Below, in pieces: positions 7,999-17,111 of a DNA stretch of 64,000 nt. A program made the position numbers and the translations under genes. Numbering within the stretch: the stretch's first letter is position 1; every line of letters begins with the position of its first letter. The notes under the pieces were generated by a model. It ran no database searches. It saw only the letters and a program-made list of their open reading frames with translations, and had not been told where the DNA came from. The DNA is from CAIQPS01 sp963843455 (GTDB lineage: Bacteria; Actinomycetota; Thermoleophilia; RBG-16-64-13), in NCBI GenBank assembly GCA_963843455.1, contig CAWJKE010000010.1:186001-250000 (forward strand), in the 5' to 3' direction.

Positions 7999-9306
7999 GT
8001 GCCTCGCCCCACAGGTCGCGGCCTTGGTATCCTCGGCCTCGCCGCCGGTACCTACCTGGCGGGGCGAGTGCTCGGGACCTGGGAGCTGTATCTGTTCGCG
8101 TTCGCGTTCGTCGCCGTGGTGGTCGTCTCCTGGCTGTGGGTGACGCTCACGGGCAGACGGATCCGGGTGACCCGCTCCCTCACTCCGGAGCGGCCGGTAG
8201 CCGGTGACGAGCCCGAATACTCTGTCGAGATCGAGAATGCCTCTCTGTTGCCGGGGCCGCAACTGACGCTCCGGACTCCGACCGCGGGGCTGACGGACGA
8301 CGATCTGGAGGTCGAGATCGAGAGCCTGGGACCGCGAAGAAGCCAGGTGCTCAAAACCCGAATGGACCGCGTCAGCCGAGGAGTTCATACCTTGCCGGCG
8401 CCCGAGGCCGTAGCAGAGGACCCCTTGGGCATCGCCTCCGCCACTCGCCGAGTCGGCACGCCGATGACCGTGACCGTGTACCCTCGCATCGCCTTCCTGA
8501 GGTCGTGCGTGCTGCACCCCGAACTGGGCCTCAAGCAGGATTGGGCGGGGCAGAAGGGGTTGCTGACCCCTGGAGCTTCCGAGTTTCGGGGCATCCGGCC
8601 GCACCAACCGGGCGAGCCCCTCAGCCACATCGATTGGAAGAGCACGGCAAGAACCGGCGTCCTCATGCTGCGCGAGATGGAGGAGCCGGCGGGCGCCGAC
8701 ATCACCCTGATTCTGGACGGTAGTGCGGACCAGGTGGTCGGCACCGCCCCCGAGACCAACTTCGAACTGGCGGTCCGGGCGGCCGGCAGCATCGCCGACT
8801 ATGCGCTCCGCGCGGGACGTGGGGTCGCCCTCATCTGCCACGAGAGGAACCGGCGGCAGGTCCGGCTGACCGCGGATGGCGGAGGACGGCGGGCCTTGCT
8901 CGAGGCGCTCGCCGAGACCGACGCCAGCGCGACTGCTCCCTTGGCCCTGGTCCTCCGGCGGCTCCTCGCCGACCGCCTCTCCCCTCTTCGCTCCCAGACG
9001 CTCACCCTCGTGGGAATGACCCTCGACGCCCAAATGGCCCGGGCTCTCATCAGCCTAAGGGAGGACGGGGTCCGGCTCGGCTTCGTGTACGTGCCGGGGT
9101 TCGCGTTTGCGAAACCGGGCGCCGGCTTAGACCTCGCGGGAGCCCGGCCGGAATCGCCCGAGCTGCCGGTGGAGACGCGTGCTCTGTTGCTGTCGCTCTC
9201 GTCCGCAGGGGTGCGCTGCCTCACCCTTGCTCAGGGTGACAGCCTGGTGAGAAGTCTGTCGGCGTGGCAAGTTGGACGACCAGGCCAGGTCGCCGCAGGA
9301 TGGTAA
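7999..9306 (+). CDS. DUF58 domain protein
   Basis: 435 residues with a GTG start four bases after the moxR stop. Two N-terminal hydrophobic segments (residues 10-25 and 30-50) anchor it in the membrane. The DUF58 core motif, RGIRPHQPGEPLSHIDWKSTA, is followed by a von Willebrand A-like segment beginning ITLILDGS. DUF58 proteins are membrane partners of MoxR ATPases. The function in this operon is unknown, but the trio with a transglutaminase suggests assembly or modification of an envelope protein. Confidence 0.9.
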   Translation: MPRPTGRGLGILGLAAGTYLAGRVLGTWELYLFAFAFVAVVVVSWLWVTLTGRRIRVTRSLTPERPVAGDEPEYSVEIENASLLPGPQLTLRTPTAGLTDDDLEVEIESLGPRRSQVLKTRMDRVSRGVHTLPAPEAVAEDPLGIASATRRVGTPMTVTVYPRIAFLRSCVLHPELGLKQDWAGQKGLLTPGASEFRGIRPHQPGEPLSHIDWKSTARTGVLMLREMEEPAGADITLILDGSADQVVGTAPETNFELAVRAAGSIADYALRAGRGVALICHERNRRQVRLTADGGGRRALLEALAETDASATAPLALVLRRLLADRLSPLRSQTLTLVGMTLDAQMARALISLREDGVRLGFVYVPGFAFAKPGAGLDLAGARPESPELPVETRALLLSLSSAGVRCLTLAQGDSLVRSLSAWQVGRPGQVAAGW

Positions 9307-9310
9307 GACC

Positions 9311-11614
9311 GTGAAGATCCTGCCCCGCTTCCTCTATCTCTTCTGCTTCATCGGGATGGCGGCCTCGGCCGCGCTCGCGCTCGAACGGGTCCTCCACCCG
9401 TCCATGTCCACCATCCTGCTGCGCACCGTGATAGTCGCTTCTTTGTGTGGAGCCGCGGGGCTCGTCCATCGCCGGGCCTGGGCGGTCTCACTGGTGCTGC
9501 TCCCGGTCGGTGGCTATCTGCTTGTTCGCACCATCATCCCGCCGACGGTCGACGTAGCGGGGATCGGGGGTCTTTACCACTTCTACGTTGAGCAGTTGGG
9601 CCTAGGCGTCACCCAGTACGCGGCCAGGTTCTTCCCCCTTGATCTCGCCGGCGCGCCCGAGTTGCGCCTGTTGCTGGCCTTCACGGTGTACTGCCTCACC
9701 GGCATGGCCTCCTTCTTGGCACTGAGCCTCCGTCGACCCATCCCCGCCATCACCGTGGTGCTGGTGTTGCTGGGGTTCAGTCTTACCGTGGACACCGTGC
9801 CGCGAATGGTGGGGCTCGCCGTCGCCTTTGTCCTACTCGCTGTGTGCCTGCTGGTTCTGGCCCGTAGCCTCGAGCGGCGTACCTGGCGACTGCGGGATGC
9901 GATACCGGGGATCGCGGTCGGCGCAGTCGGAGCGCTGTTGGCCATCCTAGTGCTCGGGGCGACGCCGGCGGCGGTCGCCGCCCCCTGGCAAGACTGGCGG
10001 GCATGGAACCCCTTCAACCAAGGCAGCTCCATCTACTCCTTCAACTGGCTGCAGAACTACCCGCGGCTCCTCGATCCAGCGAACAACGTAGTCATCATGA
10101 AGGTACAGTCATCCCGGCCCTCCTACTGGCGGGCGAACGCGCTCGATGCGTTCACGGGGGAAGCCTGGGTGTCGTCCCAGAGCTTCCTGCAGGACATCGC
10201 TCGGGTGCAGCAGGCGACTGGCTACGTCTATACGATCCCCTCGGCCGATCCCGCGCCCGCCGGCCAGGCGATCACCGAGCACTTCCGGGTCCGGTCCGTG
10301 TTCACCAATTACTTCTTCACGGGCGGCGATGCCCGCTCCCTGACTCTCAGTCAGGACGTCATCGTCCGCATGAACGACATGCGCTCACTCCACGTTGTCA
10401 ACGCGCTCGGGCCCTCGCTCGACTACAGCCTCAGAGCGGTGATCCCCGAGGTAACGCCCGGATCTCTTGTCGACCTCGGGTGGGGCTACCCGGAGGCGGT
10501 GAGGCCCTACCTCGAGTTGCCCTTCCCGCGAGCCAGCCAGGTGGAGGGGCCTGACAAAGATGCCAACTGGCGGGCCGCAATAACCGACGGCGCTGCAGGC
10601 GGCTGGCAGTGGGCCGATCTCTACTCGCTGAACCAGCAAATCGTCGGGGACGCCTCCGATCCGTATGACATGGCCCTCCGCCTCGAGAGGTATCTGCGGG
10701 GGACATACTCCTACACACTGAAGCCACCGGTAAGCGATTACCCCTCTCCCTACGCCGCCTTCCTCTTCGACACCCACGCCGGATACTGCCAGCATTTCGC
10801 GGGGACGATGGCGATGCTCCTCCGCTTCAACGGGGTGCCGGCAAGGGTGGCGGTCGGTTTCGCCACCGGGGACCTGGAATCACCCGGTGTCTACTCGGTC
10901 GCCACCAACAACGCGCACGCCTGGGTGGAGGCCTACTTCCCCACGGTCGGCTGGGTGCCGTTCGACCCCACTCCCGGCCGGAGCCTGCCGAATGCCGGCG
11001 CCTCGTCGACAAGCCCGGGGTTCAAGGACCCCTTTGCCTCCGACCCGTCCGGCCAGAGCACTCCGACCACCAACACCGTGCCTACCGACCTACCTAAAGG
11101 ACCAAGCGGCGGCCCCACGGGGCAACGATCGGGTCCGAGTTGGATCAGCGCCGTTCCCTGGCTGCCCTGGGTGCTCGGCGTGCTGGTGGCGCTGGCCGCT
11201 TGGCCTGCAGGCAGGAAGTCGTGGCGGGAGAGAGGTCTGCGGCGGGGGACTGTGGACCAGCGCTTCGCGGTCTCACTGCGGCTGTTGCGCGATAGCCTCT
11301 CCACGTACGGGGTGGCGGCGACAGGCAGCAGCACGATGGAAGAAATGTTGGACATCATCGAGACTCGCCTGGGCGGCAAGCCGGACTCGGTCCTGGCCGC
11401 CCGCGCGGGCGCCGTGCTCTTCGGCGGCCGGCGGGCAACGGTCCAGGATCTTGAGCGGGCCGAGGAGTTTCGCCGGGACGTGCAGGTGCGTCTGCGCAAA
11501 CGCCTCGGGTGGCCGCGGGCGATGTTGACCTGGTATGGCGTGCCGTACGTGGCGCCGGCGCGCAGCAGAGCGCCCAGCACCCGCGAGGTCCCCGATTTGG
11601 GCCTGAGCCTGTAG
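9311..11614 (+). CDS. Membrane transglutaminase-like protein (TgpA/DUF3488 type)
   Basis: 767 residues. The N-terminal 230 residues hold several transmembrane helices, and the middle is an extracytoplasmic transglutaminase-like cysteine protease fold. The triad is visible: Cys in GYCQHFAGTMAML, His in NAHAWVEAYF and Asp in WVPFDPTPG. A single helix near residues 625-650 (WLPWVLGVLVALAAWPAG) precedes a cytoplasmic tail of about 120 residues. I use the GTG at 9311 after AGGATGGTAAGACC. A TTG at 9272 would overlap the DUF58 gene by 35 bases. It completes the MoxR-DUF58-transglutaminase operon. The substrate is unknown. Confidence 0.9.
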   Translation: MKILPRFLYLFCFIGMAASAALALERVLHPSMSTILLRTVIVASLCGAAGLVHRRAWAVSLVLLPVGGYLLVRTIIPPTVDVAGIGGLYHFYVEQLGLGVTQYAARFFPLDLAGAPELRLLLAFTVYCLTGMASFLALSLRRPIPAITVVLVLLGFSLTVDTVPRMVGLAVAFVLLAVCLLVLARSLERRTWRLRDAIPGIAVGAVGALLAILVLGATPAAVAAPWQDWRAWNPFNQGSSIYSFNWLQNYPRLLDPANNVVIMKVQSSRPSYWRANALDAFTGEAWVSSQSFLQDIARVQQATGYVYTIPSADPAPAGQAITEHFRVRSVFTNYFFTGGDARSLTLSQDVIVRMNDMRSLHVVNALGPSLDYSLRAVIPEVTPGSLVDLGWGYPEAVRPYLELPFPRASQVEGPDKDANWRAAITDGAAGGWQWADLYSLNQQIVGDASDPYDMALRLERYLRGTYSYTLKPPVSDYPSPYAAFLFDTHAGYCQHFAGTMAMLLRFNGVPARVAVGFATGDLESPGVYSVATNNAHAWVEAYFPTVGWVPFDPTPGRSLPNAGASSTSPGFKDPFASDPSGQSTPTTNTVPTDLPKGPSGGPTGQRSGPSWISAVPWLPWVLGVLVALAAWPAGRKSWRERGLRRGTVDQRFAVSLRLLRDSLSTYGVAATGSSTMEEMLDIIETRLGGKPDSVLAARAGAVLFGGRRATVQDLERAEEFRRDVQVRLRKRLGWPRAMLTWYGVPYVAPARSRAPSTREVPDLGLSL

Positions 11615-11662
11615 CAGGTCTGTAGCGGTCACCAAAGCTTCCTCTGATATACAATTGACCGC

Positions 11663-11902
11663 ATGCCTGCGACCAAAGAAAGAGCGGGGGAGAAGAAGCC
11701 GGTTTTCGACCCGGCGAGGTGCAAGCACTGCGGCATCTGTGCCCACTTCTGCCCGTTTGGCGCCATCGCCCTCAAGGAGGATGGCACGCCATATCTGGCG
11801 AAGCCTGAAGCCTGCACCTCCTGCAGGCTCTGCCAGGACATGTGTCCCGACTGGGCCATACGTTTGACGGCGGCCGGCGCGGGGAAAGCGGAAGAAGCCT
11901 AG
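11663..11902 (+). CDS. 2[4Fe-4S] ferredoxin-type protein
   Basis: A 79-residue electron carrier with two complete cluster motifs, CKHCGICAHFCP and CTSCRLCQDMCP, separated by about 30 residues as in bacterial 2[4Fe-4S] ferredoxins. A basic N-terminal extension of about 16 residues precedes the first cysteine. It is 17 bases upstream of the cysteine desulfurase gene and probably co-transcribed, so it may supply electrons for Fe-S assembly or simply be a client. A TATACA -10-like element lies just before it (about 11648). Confidence 0.9.
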   Translation: MPATKERAGEKKPVFDPARCKHCGICAHFCPFGAIALKEDGTPYLAKPEACTSCRLCQDMCPDWAIRLTAAGAGKAEEA

Positions 11903-11919
11903 GCACCTAAAGAGGTCTC

Positions 11920-13110
11920 ATGGATAAAGCGATCTATCTCGACCATGCGTCTACGACGCCTACCGACCCGGAAGTGGTGGAGGCCATGCTCCCCTGGTTC
12001 AGCGAGGAGTTCGGCAACCCCTCCACCGTCTACAGCCTGGGGCTCACGGCCGCCAGCGCCGTACAGGAAGCTCGCGAATCGATAGCCGCCATCATCGGCG
12101 CCGAGGCCGATGAGATCTACTTCACCAGCGGCGGCACCGAGTCCGACAACTGGGCGATCACGGGGGCTGCCGACGCCCAGCAGAAGAAGGGCCGCCACCT
12201 CATCACCTCCACCATCGAGCATCATGCGATCCTCGAGACGATGGAATACCTGGAGAAACGCGGGTACGAGGTCACCCGGGTGCCGGTCGATAGCGGGGGC
12301 TTGGTGGATCCGGAGGCCGTGCGCAAGGCAATCCGGCCCGACACCATCCTGGTCTCCATCATGCACGGCAACAACGAAGTGGGCACCGTCGAGCCCATTG
12401 CCGAGATCGGCAAGATCACCCGGGAGGCCGGCGTCCTGTTCCATAGCGACGTGGTCCAGACCGCCGGCAAGATGCCACTCGACGTAAGCACACTCAACGT
12501 CGACATGCTTTCGATGAGCGCTCACAAGTTCTACGGCCCCAAAGGCGTCGGCCTCATGTACCTGCGCAAGCGTGCCCGGATCACCCCGCTGTTCCACGGC
12601 GGCGCCCAGGAGCGCGGTCGCCGGGCGGGGACGCTGAACGTGCCCGGCATCGTGGGCATGGCCAAGGCCCTCGAGCTCTGCCGCGACCGGATGGCGGACG
12701 ACGCGGCCCGCGAGACGGAACTGCGCGACCGGCTCTGGGCGGGGCTGAGCACCAACATCGAGGCCATCTACATCAACGGCGACATGGCCCACCGGCTCCC
12801 AAACAACCTCAACGTCAGGCTGGATGGCATCGAGGGCGAATCGATGATCCTCATGCTCGATATGGAGGGCATCTGCGTGTCGTCGGGATCGGCCTGCACC
12901 ACCGGGTCCCTGGAGCCAAGCCACGTGTTGCTCGGCCTCGGCATCCCGCAGGAACTGGCCCACGGCTCGCTGCGGGTCACGCTCGGGCGGAGCACGACCG
13001 CCGAGCACATCGACCATTTCATCAAGGTATTCCCCCCGATCGTCGCGAGACTTCGGGAGATGTCGCCTATCTGGTGCGCCAACTGCGCCTGCAAGCAAAA
13101 GGACGGCTGA
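11920..13110 (+). CDS. nifS: Cysteine desulfurase (NifS/IscS family)
   Basis: A PLP enzyme that takes sulfur from cysteine for Fe-S cluster assembly; 396 residues. Visible features are the N-terminal DHASTTPTDPEV, SGGTESDNWAI, the PLP-contact STIEHHAILETMEYL, the Schiff-base lysine in SMSAHKFYGPKGVG, and the mobile catalytic-cysteine loop CVSSGSACTTGSLEPSHVL. The C-terminus ends in a Cys-rich tail WCANCACKQKDG that the core enzyme does not need. RBS AGAGGTCTC-ATG. It is directly followed by the NifU-type scaffold gene (1-base gap), so the pair forms an assembly unit. Confidence 0.95.
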   Translation: MDKAIYLDHASTTPTDPEVVEAMLPWFSEEFGNPSTVYSLGLTAASAVQEARESIAAIIGAEADEIYFTSGGTESDNWAITGAADAQQKKGRHLITSTIEHHAILETMEYLEKRGYEVTRVPVDSGGLVDPEAVRKAIRPDTILVSIMHGNNEVGTVEPIAEIGKITREAGVLFHSDVVQTAGKMPLDVSTLNVDMLSMSAHKFYGPKGVGLMYLRKRARITPLFHGGAQERGRRAGTLNVPGIVGMAKALELCRDRMADDAARETELRDRLWAGLSTNIEAIYINGDMAHRLPNNLNVRLDGIEGESMILMLDMEGICVSSGSACTTGSLEPSHVLLGLGIPQELAHGSLRVTLGRSTTAEHIDHFIKVFPPIVARLREMSPIWCANCACKQKDG

Positions 13111-13111
13111 T

Positions 13112-13492
13112 ATGTACTCAGAACTCGTGATGGAACATTTCCGCAACCCACGCAACATGGGCGTCATCGAAGACGCGGACGGAGTGGGCGAGGTAGGCAA
13201 CCCGCAGTGCGGGGACATGATGCGTATCACCATCAAGGTGAACGACGACACTTTGGAGGACATCAAGTTCCAGACCCTGGGCTGCGGCGCCGCCGTGGCG
13301 ACGTCCAGCATGGTCACCGAGATGGCCAAGGGCAAGAAGCTCGACGAGGCCGTGGAGATCACGAACAAGGCGGTGGCCGAAGCACTCGGCGGACTGCCCC
13401 CGGCCAAGATGCACTGCTCCAACCTTGCGGCGGACGGCCTGCAGGCCGCCATCAAGGATTACCAAGAGCGGCACCCGGCAGTCACCACCTAG
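13112..13492 (+). CDS. nifU: NifU/IscU-type Fe-S scaffold protein
   Basis: 126 residues, the N-terminal scaffold domain only. It receives sulfur from the desulfurase encoded upstream and builds the cluster. The three ligand cysteines are visible in NPQCGDMM, LGCGAAVATSSMVTE and KMHCSNLAADGLQAAI. Asp after the first Cys-Gly and the acid/His pattern fit the family. There is no C-terminal NfuA-like domain, so it is of IscU/short NifU type. The start is one base after the nifS stop. Confidence 0.95.
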   Translation: MYSELVMEHFRNPRNMGVIEDADGVGEVGNPQCGDMMRITIKVNDDTLEDIKFQTLGCGAAVATSSMVTEMAKGKKLDEAVEITNKAVAEALGGLPPAKMHCSNLAADGLQAAIKDYQERHPAVTT

Positions 13493-13618
13493 CATCGAGT
13501 CCGGAGCGACGGAATCCCGCGCCGGCGCAGGCGGCAGACGCCGCCCGACTCCGGTACCATGGCGCACGGGAGCCATCGAATCAATACGGCACTGGGGTGA
13601 CGACGACTCGGTGCGTGA

Positions 13619-15172
13619 ATGAGCGGCTTTGGAAGGGTATCGGTGTCAGAACCCGCCGACAATCTTGAGGGAGGGGGTGCTTCGGGGAAGCGCCCCAGAG
13701 TGAAGCGAGTGCTTGTTGTAGTCCTCGTGCTCGCGGGCATCCTCGTCGTTGCAGCAGCGGCGCTTCTTGGCGGCTCCTATTGGTGGTTCACGGCGAGAGT
13801 CCACACCGTGAACGCTCGCATCGACCCCGAGACCGAGAAAGCCTTGGCAACGCCGCCTCCTCGCACTCTCGTCTCCATCCCCCAAGCCGCCGCTTCGCCG
13901 GATGCCCCGGACGATCCTCCGTTTGATATTGTCCTGCTGGGCCTAGACAGGCCCAGAGACCTCAACACCCCCAGCAGGACCGACGTGATCATGTTGTTCC
14001 ACGTCGATCGCGCGCGCAATTTTCTCTCGATATTATCCGTGCCCAGAGACCTGTACGTCGATATCCCCGGGTACCAGACGGACAGGATCAACGTAGCCTA
14101 CGGCGTGGGCGGAGCGGCACTGGCGATTACAACCATCAAGAACGTTCTGGGGATCAACGTGACCAAGTTCATGGAGGTCAACTTCACAACCCTCGAAGGC
14201 ATGATCAACTCGCTCGGAGGGGTGTACGTCGACGTCGACCGGAGGTATGACACCCACCCGTTGTGGGGAGGGGATGGGCTCGACCCTGGATACCAGTTGC
14301 TCGACGGAGCACAAGCCCTGTCGTACGCGCGCTACCGGTTCGACAGCAACAAGGACTTCGGCCGGATGGCGCGGCAGCAGCGCATCCTTGCCGCCCTGCG
14401 CGACCAGGCGACACGCTGGAACCTACCCCTCAAGCTGCCAGGTCTCGTCAATGGGCTACTCGGCTCGACTACGTCCAACTTGACCGCAAAAGAGATGCTC
14501 AAACTCTCCTCTTGGTTCACGAAACTCGACGGCAGCCGGATAAAGCAGACGCTTATCAGGGGACCCAGCGTGCCCAGGGACGGAAAGGCGGTGGTAGTGG
14601 TCGACCAGGCTTCTCTTGCCCAAAGCGTCACCGATTTCCTGACCCCTCCTGAGCAGAGCACGTCCGAACGCAACGATCTTCTCATCGCTTCGGCGGGCGC
14701 TGGGGGCCTTCTTGCGGCCGCTCAAACGCTCAATCCAGGAGCTCTTCCCGACGCTGCGGTATGGAAGGCCACACAGGCAAACGTCCCCTTCGTGCTCGAG
14801 GCCCCCACGTTCATCCCCGAGGGTCTCGACTACGTCTACAAGATGCCCGCGAACGGGGGCCCATATGGCATAAGGGTGGGAGGAGGCACCAGGCCGGCTG
14901 TACGGATGGTCTACCGTTATCGGAGCAGTGATCTCTATCTTGGGGTCACGGCGACAACCTGGATGGACGCTCCGATCGCAGGAGAGGGCGAGCGCGTCGA
15001 GGCCAACGGTGTGGTCTACACGCTTGTTGGCTCGAGCGGCCAGGTAGACCACATCTGGTGGAAGAACGGCGGAGTACTCTACTTCATCTCCAACACGTTG
15101 ATGCACACGCTGGGCCGAGAAGACATGCTAAAGATGGCCGAATCGATGATTCCAGTCGGCTCTGGCAACTGA
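13619..15172 (+). CDS. LytR-CpsA-Psr (LCP) family wall-polymer ligase
   Basis: 517 residues with a short basic cytoplasmic N-terminus, one transmembrane helix (VLVVVLVLAGILVVAAAALL, residues about 30-50) and an extracytoplasmic LCP domain. Family motifs include DIVLLGLDRP, SRTDVIMLFHVD, ILSVPRDLYVDIPG, KINVAY-like DRINVAYGVGG and the C-terminal ALSYARYRFDSNKDFGRMARQQ. LCP enzymes move teichoic acids or other glycopolymers from the lipid carrier to peptidoglycan. About 150 extra C-terminal residues follow the LCP core. An alternative start is the GTG at 13643. The next two genes make and polymerise CDP-glycerol, so its substrate is probably a glycerol-phosphate polymer. Confidence 0.93.
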   Translation: MSGFGRVSVSEPADNLEGGGASGKRPRVKRVLVVVLVLAGILVVAAAALLGGSYWWFTARVHTVNARIDPETEKALATPPPRTLVSIPQAAASPDAPDDPPFDIVLLGLDRPRDLNTPSRTDVIMLFHVDRARNFLSILSVPRDLYVDIPGYQTDRINVAYGVGGAALAITTIKNVLGINVTKFMEVNFTTLEGMINSLGGVYVDVDRRYDTHPLWGGDGLDPGYQLLDGAQALSYARYRFDSNKDFGRMARQQRILAALRDQATRWNLPLKLPGLVNGLLGSTTSNLTAKEMLKLSSWFTKLDGSRIKQTLIRGPSVPRDGKAVVVVDQASLAQSVTDFLTPPEQSTSERNDLLIASAGAGGLLAAAQTLNPGALPDAAVWKATQANVPFVLEAPTFIPEGLDYVYKMPANGGPYGIRVGGGTRPAVRMVYRYRSSDLYLGVTATTWMDAPIAGEGERVEANGVVYTLVGSSGQVDHIWWKNGGVLYFISNTLMHTLGREDMLKMAESMIPVGSGN

Positions 15173-15208
15173 CCGACCGGATAGGACCGTCGCGGGGAGG
15201 GCGTTAGC

Positions 15209-15628
15209 TTGAGGACCGTCTTGACCTATGGCACCTACGACCTGCTCCACCGAGGCCACGTGTTGCTGCTGCAGCGGGCTAAGCAACTGGGCGATCGTCT
15301 GATAGTGGGCCTGTCGACTGATGCCTTCAACCAAATCAAGGGAAAGACGTGTTACTACTCATACGAGGAGCGGTTCCTCATTCTTTCCGCGATCAGGTAC
15401 GTGGATAAGATAATCCCAGAAGATTCTTGGGATCAGAAGATAGAAGACATCGCCGCACATGGCGTCGGTACATTTGTCATGGGTGACGATTGGGCGGGGC
15501 AGTTTGACTATCTGAGCGGCTTGTGTCAGGTGGTATATCTTCCCAGAACTCCTGGCATATCCACCAATCAGCTCAAGGAGTACATCTCCCGACTGGATTC
15601 TGACGTAGATATCGATGGCCTGAGGTAA
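15209..15628 (+). CDS. tagD: Glycerol-3-phosphate cytidylyltransferase (TagD/GCT)
   Basis: Makes CDP-glycerol from CTP and glycerol-3-phosphate. 139 residues, the usual length of TagD. The nucleotidyltransferase motif is YDLLHRGHVLLLQRA and the second signature is RTPGISTNQLK. It has a TTG start after GGGGAGGG. Its stop overlaps the next start by one base (TAATG), so it is translationally coupled to the glycerophosphotransferase gene. Confidence 0.93.
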   Translation: MRTVLTYGTYDLLHRGHVLLLQRAKQLGDRLIVGLSTDAFNQIKGKTCYYSYEERFLILSAIRYVDKIIPEDSWDQKIEDIAAHGVGTFVMGDDWAGQFDYLSGLCQVVYLPRTPGISTNQLKEYISRLDSDVDIDGLR

Positions 15629-16761
15629 TGCGCGCGCGGACCAAAGGATGGCTGGCGGCCTTTATCTACTTGGTCTATCGAGTTCTGCCCAAGCGTGAGG
15701 TCGCCGTACTTCACGGGCGGCCCGACTACGAAGACAACGTCCTGGCACTGGAATACGGCCTTCGAGATACCCGCGTCAAGAAGACCATCGTTCTCCTCTC
15801 TTCCCCGGACAAGCCCCCTGCGGGCCGATGGGGGCCGCGGACCGTCGTGGTCGGGACGCGATCGCTGCGCGGCATTCTCCATTTCCTAACCGCAAAGTAC
15901 GTCTTCTTCACACATTCCTCCTATACGCAGCGATTTCCGCCGGGCGTCGTCTCGGTGAATGTGTGGCACGGCATGCCTGTGAAACGCGTGGGTTGGATGA
16001 CGGAGTCCGGAAGCCTTCTTCCTGTCACCCGATATGCTTTGGCGACCTCCCCCTTGTGGGCCGAGATCGTTCAGGAATCGCTGCGCCCCGTTGCGGGCAC
16101 TCTCGTGACCGGGCTACCGCGAAACGATCGGCTTCTACGTGCTGATACATCAGTCGCGGCGAGGCTTGGCTATGCGCCCGCAGCGCGTCTGAAGATGATT
16201 GTTTGGCTGCCTACCTACCGGCACGATTGGGACGGTCCGGAGGGCTCGTTGCGGTGCACTCACACCCTTGGTGTGCCCGCTGATTCGCTGCAAGAGCTCA
16301 ATGGCCTGCTCGAACGGTACGGCGCGGTGTGCGTGGTGAAGCCCCATCCCCTAGCGGCTCCAGAAGGTGCGCCCGAGTTGAGCCATCTTCGCTTCATCAC
16401 GGACGACTGGCTGCATCAGCAAAGTATCACTCTTTATGAGCTACTGGGGGCATCAGACGCTCTGGTCACCGACGTGTCGAGTGTGTACGTGGACTATTTG
16501 ATCCTCGATCGCCCCGTCGTCCACCACTTTCCGGACATTCGCGAGTACGAGTCTTTTCGTGGCTTCTCTCTCGGTCCCATAGACGACTACCTGGCCGGAC
16601 CGATCACTCAGGACGTAGAAGGGCTCTTGGCAGCCATTTCGGCCATCCTTCGAGGGGAAGATCCTCATGCCGGAGCGCGACGCCGGGTGGCGAGCCTCTT
16701 TCACACCCACTTGGACGGGGCCGCGACGCAGCGACTCCTCGAGGGTTTGGGTCTGGTGTGA
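15628..16761 (+). CDS. CDP-glycerol glycerophosphotransferase (TagB/TagF family)
   Basis: 377 residues. It adds glycerol-phosphate from CDP-glycerol to a lipid-linked acceptor or growing teichoic-acid chain at the inner membrane face. Family motifs are VSVNVWHGMPVKRVGWM, the conserved GLPRNDRLL, WLPTYRHDW, VVKPHPLA and TDVSSVYVDYLILDRPVV. The N-terminus is amphipathic and hydrophobic (WLAAFIYLVYRVLPKR), fitting peripheral membrane binding. At 377 residues it is TagB-sized rather than TagF-sized. Only one transferase is present, so priming and polymerisation cannot be told apart. Confidence 0.9.
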   Translation: MRARTKGWLAAFIYLVYRVLPKREVAVLHGRPDYEDNVLALEYGLRDTRVKKTIVLLSSPDKPPAGRWGPRTVVVGTRSLRGILHFLTAKYVFFTHSSYTQRFPPGVVSVNVWHGMPVKRVGWMTESGSLLPVTRYALATSPLWAEIVQESLRPVAGTLVTGLPRNDRLLRADTSVAARLGYAPAARLKMIVWLPTYRHDWDGPEGSLRCTHTLGVPADSLQELNGLLERYGAVCVVKPHPLAAPEGAPELSHLRFITDDWLHQQSITLYELLGASDALVTDVSSVYVDYLILDRPVVHHFPDIREYESFRGFSLGPIDDYLAGPITQDVEGLLAAISAILRGEDPHAGARRRVASLFHTHLDGAATQRLLEGLGLV

Positions 16762-16778
16762 TCTGAGGCATCCGGCTG

Positions 16779-17069
16779 CTACCTACCGGGCCTTCCCTTC
16801 GCGAGAACCTCTACTCCCTCGGTGCCGACCCGCACATGGAAGGACACCGGCGCCGGCTCGAGCGTTAGAAGATCGAGCAAGGCTTCGCGCGCCGCCCGCG
16901 CCACTGCCTGCTCGTCGTGTCCCAAACGCGCCGCGCCGGCCGAATCGACGTCCACCACCGACCGGCACCAGGTCTCACCCGCGTAGATGACGTCGAAGGC
17001 GACCGAAAACGCGTCCGGCGGTTCCGCTTCCTGGATGGAGACCAGTTCTATGTCCATGAAGATGGCCAT
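16779..17069 (-). CDS. Small hypothetical protein
   Basis: 96 residues, no recognised family. It has alternating hydrophobic strands at the N-terminus (MDIELVSIQEAE, FSVAFDVIYAGETWC) and a central acidic helix (EQAVARAAREALLDLL), suggesting a small alpha/beta fold. It lies on the same strand 42 bases downstream of nrdJ and could be its operon tail. The coding pattern is actinobacterial, but the start (ATG after a G-rich stretch) is not strongly supported. Confidence 0.6.
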   Translation of the reverse strand: MAIFMDIELVSIQEAEPPDAFSVAFDVIYAGETWCRSVVDVDSAGAARLGHDEQAVARAAREALLDLLTLEPAPVSFHVRVGTEGVEVLAKGRPGR

Positions 17070-17111
17070 ACCGACCCCCCGGCGCCGGTCAGGCGTGAAG
17101 CGACCGCGGCA

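Noticed and set aside
7576..9033. A 485-codon minus-strand open frame opposite moxR and DUF58
   Set aside because: It runs against two well-supported genes, and the composition is shadow-like.
11899..13455. A 518-codon minus-strand open frame opposite nifS-nifU
   Set aside because: The cysteine desulfurase and scaffold motifs on the plus strand are complete; the opposite frame has no family features.
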